Shown here piece by piece: positions 5,339 to 6,289 of a stretch of DNA of 6,289 bases. This DNA comes from Cocleimonas sp. (GTDB taxonomy: Bacteria; Pseudomonadota; Gammaproteobacteria; Thiotrichales; Thiotrichaceae), in contig JAGLDT010000158.1 in the NCBI GenBank assembly GCA_023145485.1, positions 1 to 6,289 on the forward strand. Direction: 5' to 3'. The notes below the pieces were generated by a model that was not told the DNA's origin, did no database searches, and saw only the letters and a list, made by a program, of their open reading frames with translations. The position numbers and the translations under genes were made by a program. Every line of letters starts with the position of its first letter. The first letter of the stretch is position 1.

Positions 5339-5407
5339 ATCTCTTTAACGTCACTCCCGCTTGCTTCGCTCAAAAAGCCGTTGCTTTGGGTGGAGTGAAT
5401 GAGAGAT
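5339..5407 (+). repeat. Nested inverted repeats after the GTPase gene
   Basis: Starting five bases after the GTPase stop codon, three nested stems can form. The outer stem pairs 5339-5344 with 5402-5407, the middle stem pairs TCACTCC (5351-5357) with GGAGTGA (5392-5398), and an inner stem pairs AAAGC (5374-5378) with GCTTT (5383-5387) around a four-base loop. There is no T-run after the 3' arm. It could be a transcript 3' end or processing structure, or a copy of a dispersed palindromic element. Confidence 0.45.
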
Positions 5408-5454
5408 AGTCGGTACTTTTCTATTACATTGGCAAATAAATTATTCACCATCTC

Positions 5455-5475
5455 GCAATGATATGGTGTCATTGC
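5455..5475 (+). repeat. Small hairpin between the GTPase gene and hemL
   Basis: GCAATGA (5455-5461) pairs perfectly with TCATTGC (5469-5475), and two further pairs can close the loop to three bases. It is followed by CCAAAAAA rather than T residues, so it is not a + strand terminator by itself. CACCAT (5446-5451) can instead pair with ATGGTG (5463-5468), an alternative fold. Confidence 0.35.
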
Positions 5476-5511
5476 CCAAAAAATATCAGCATGAGCTGAA
5501 ATATAAAAATA

Positions 5512-5530
5512 CTCCCCCCTCCTACTCCTT
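5512..5530 (+). other. Pyrimidine tract resembling the 16S anti-Shine-Dalgarno sequence, upstream of hemL
   Basis: A C/T run broken by one A contains CCTCCT and CTCCTTA, the same words as the 16S rRNA 3' end and the complement of a ribosome-binding site. It lies about 23 bases before the hemL GTG. In the RNA it would be a strong unstructured pyrimidine stretch. Any function is speculative. I see no convincing -10/-35 pair for hemL in 5335-5552: TTGGCA (5429-5434) has no properly spaced partner. Confidence 0.25.
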
Positions 5531-5552
5531 ACTAAACCAATAGAGAAACGTT

Positions 5553-6289
5553 GTGAGCAAAGTTACCAGTAAATCCCAAGAACTATTTTTAAAAGCCCAA
5601 GAAACTATCCCAGGCGGTGTTAACTCCCCCGTTCGCGCTTTCAAAAGCGTTGGAGGAACACCTTTGTTTATCGAAAGAGCAGAAGGTGCTTATCTTTATG
5701 ATGTTGATGGTAAGCGTTATATTGATTATGTCGGTTCTTGGGGGCCAATGATAGCAGGTCATGCTAACCCTGAAATTATTGAAGCAGTACAACAAGCTAC
5801 AGTAAAAGGCTTGAGCTACGGTGCACCAACAGAAATTGAAATTACAATGGCAGAGCGCATTACAGCGTTAATGCCTTCGATTGAAATGGTGCGCATGGTC
5901 AGCTCAGGTACAGAGGCTACTATGTCAGCTATTCGTCTTGCACGTGGCTTTACTGGTCGTGACAATATTGTTAAATTTGAAGGCGGTTATCATGGTCATG
6001 GCGACTCGTTACTCGTTAAAGCGGGTTCGGGGGCATTAACTTTAGGTGAGCCAAATTCCCCTGGTGTTCCTGCAGCCTTGGCAAAGCATACACTCACCCT
6101 TGATTATAATAATATTGAACAAGTTGATGCTTTATTTGAAAAAATGGGCAATGAAATTGCCTGTATTATTGTAGAGCCTGTTGCTGGCAATATGAACTGT
6201 ATTCCTCCTGTTGAAGGCTTTTTAGAAAAACTCCGTGAAGTCTGTGACAAACATGGTTCAGTATTAATTTTTGATGAAGTGATGACAGG
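5553..6289 (+). CDS. hemL: Glutamate-1-semialdehyde 2,1-aminomutase (3' partial)
   Basis: The product is a cytoplasmic PLP enzyme that converts glutamate-1-semialdehyde to 5-aminolevulinate, the last step of the C5 route to tetrapyrroles (haem, sirohaem). The 245 codons seen run collinear with E. coli HemL: IPGGVNSPVRAF (19-30), YIDYVGSWGPM (56-66), SSGTEATMSAIRLARGFTGR (117-136, containing the phosphate-binding Ser-Gly-Thr), GGYHGHGD (144-151), VEPVAGNMNC (207-216) and FDEVMT (240-245, with the Asp that contacts the PLP ring nitrogen). The catalytic PLP lysine, around residue 265 in the family, lies beyond the window. The GTG at 5553 is chosen because an in-frame TAG stands at 5541-5543, no other start codon lies between them, and the N-terminus matches the family length. 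The ribosome site (GAGA, 5543-5546) is weak. It is a housekeeping gene, probably a separate transcription unit from the preceding set. Confidence 0.97.
   Translation, partial: MSKVTSKSQELFLKAQETIPGGVNSPVRAFKSVGGTPLFIERAEGAYLYDVDGKRYIDYVGSWGPMIAGHANPEIIEAVQQATVKGLSYGAPTEIEITMAERITALMPSIEMVRMVSSGTEATMSAIRLARGFTGRDNIVKFEGGYHGHGDSLLVKAGSGALTLGEPNSPGVPAALAKHTLTLDYNNIEQVDALFEKMGNEIACIIVEPVAGNMNCIPPVEGFLEKLREVCDKHGSVLIFDEVMT

Noticed and set aside
5260..5472. Minus-strand frame across the end of the GTPase gene and the following gap
   Set aside because: It overlaps the GTPase C-terminus, has no recognisable motif or ribosome site, and crosses the inverted repeats. The 5589-5795 minus-strand frame is rejected too because it lies inside hemL.

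Overview
The window looks like a chromosomal segment of a moderately AT-rich gammaproteobacterium. The main evidence is the partial hemL at the right edge, whose protein closely follows the enterobacterial/gammaproteobacterial GSA aminomutase sequence. I cannot name the genus. There are no transposases, integrases, tRNA genes or CRISPR repeats. All genes are on the + strand.

Layout. Positions 3-125 hold the Lys/Glu-rich C-terminal end of an unidentified gene. A 170-base gap (126-295) contains a long two-tier hairpin (188-249) whose 5' arm includes a near-perfect Shine-Dalgarno sequence. Five closely spaced genes follow: (1) 296-1720, a signal-anchored Ala/Pro-rich low-complexity protein with a Met/Pro/Gln/Gly/Tyr-rich tail; (2) 1722-2339, a small ParA/MinD-type ATPase starting one base after the previous stop; (3) 2405-3064, a membrane-anchored TPR protein; (4) 3088-3870, a single-span membrane protein with an unbroken Met-rich heptad coil and a Pro-rich tail; (5) 3898-5334, a dynamin-superfamily GTPase with an EHD-like sequence signature and a C-terminal membrane hairpin. 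A 218-base gap with inverted repeats (5335-5552) separates this set from hemL (5553 to beyond the window), an unrelated housekeeping gene of tetrapyrrole synthesis.

How the genes may work together. Four of the five products carry a membrane segment or signal anchor. The fifth is a ParA ATPase with no ParB and no visible centromere-like repeats. A ParA positioning ATPase, a TPR scaffold, a long membrane-anchored coiled coil, a membrane-remodelling GTPase and a low-complexity surface or periplasmic protein together suggest a module that shapes, positions or coats a membrane domain or organelle-like inclusion. This is inference from domain content and gene order. I know of no described system with exactly this composition, and I could not search for one.
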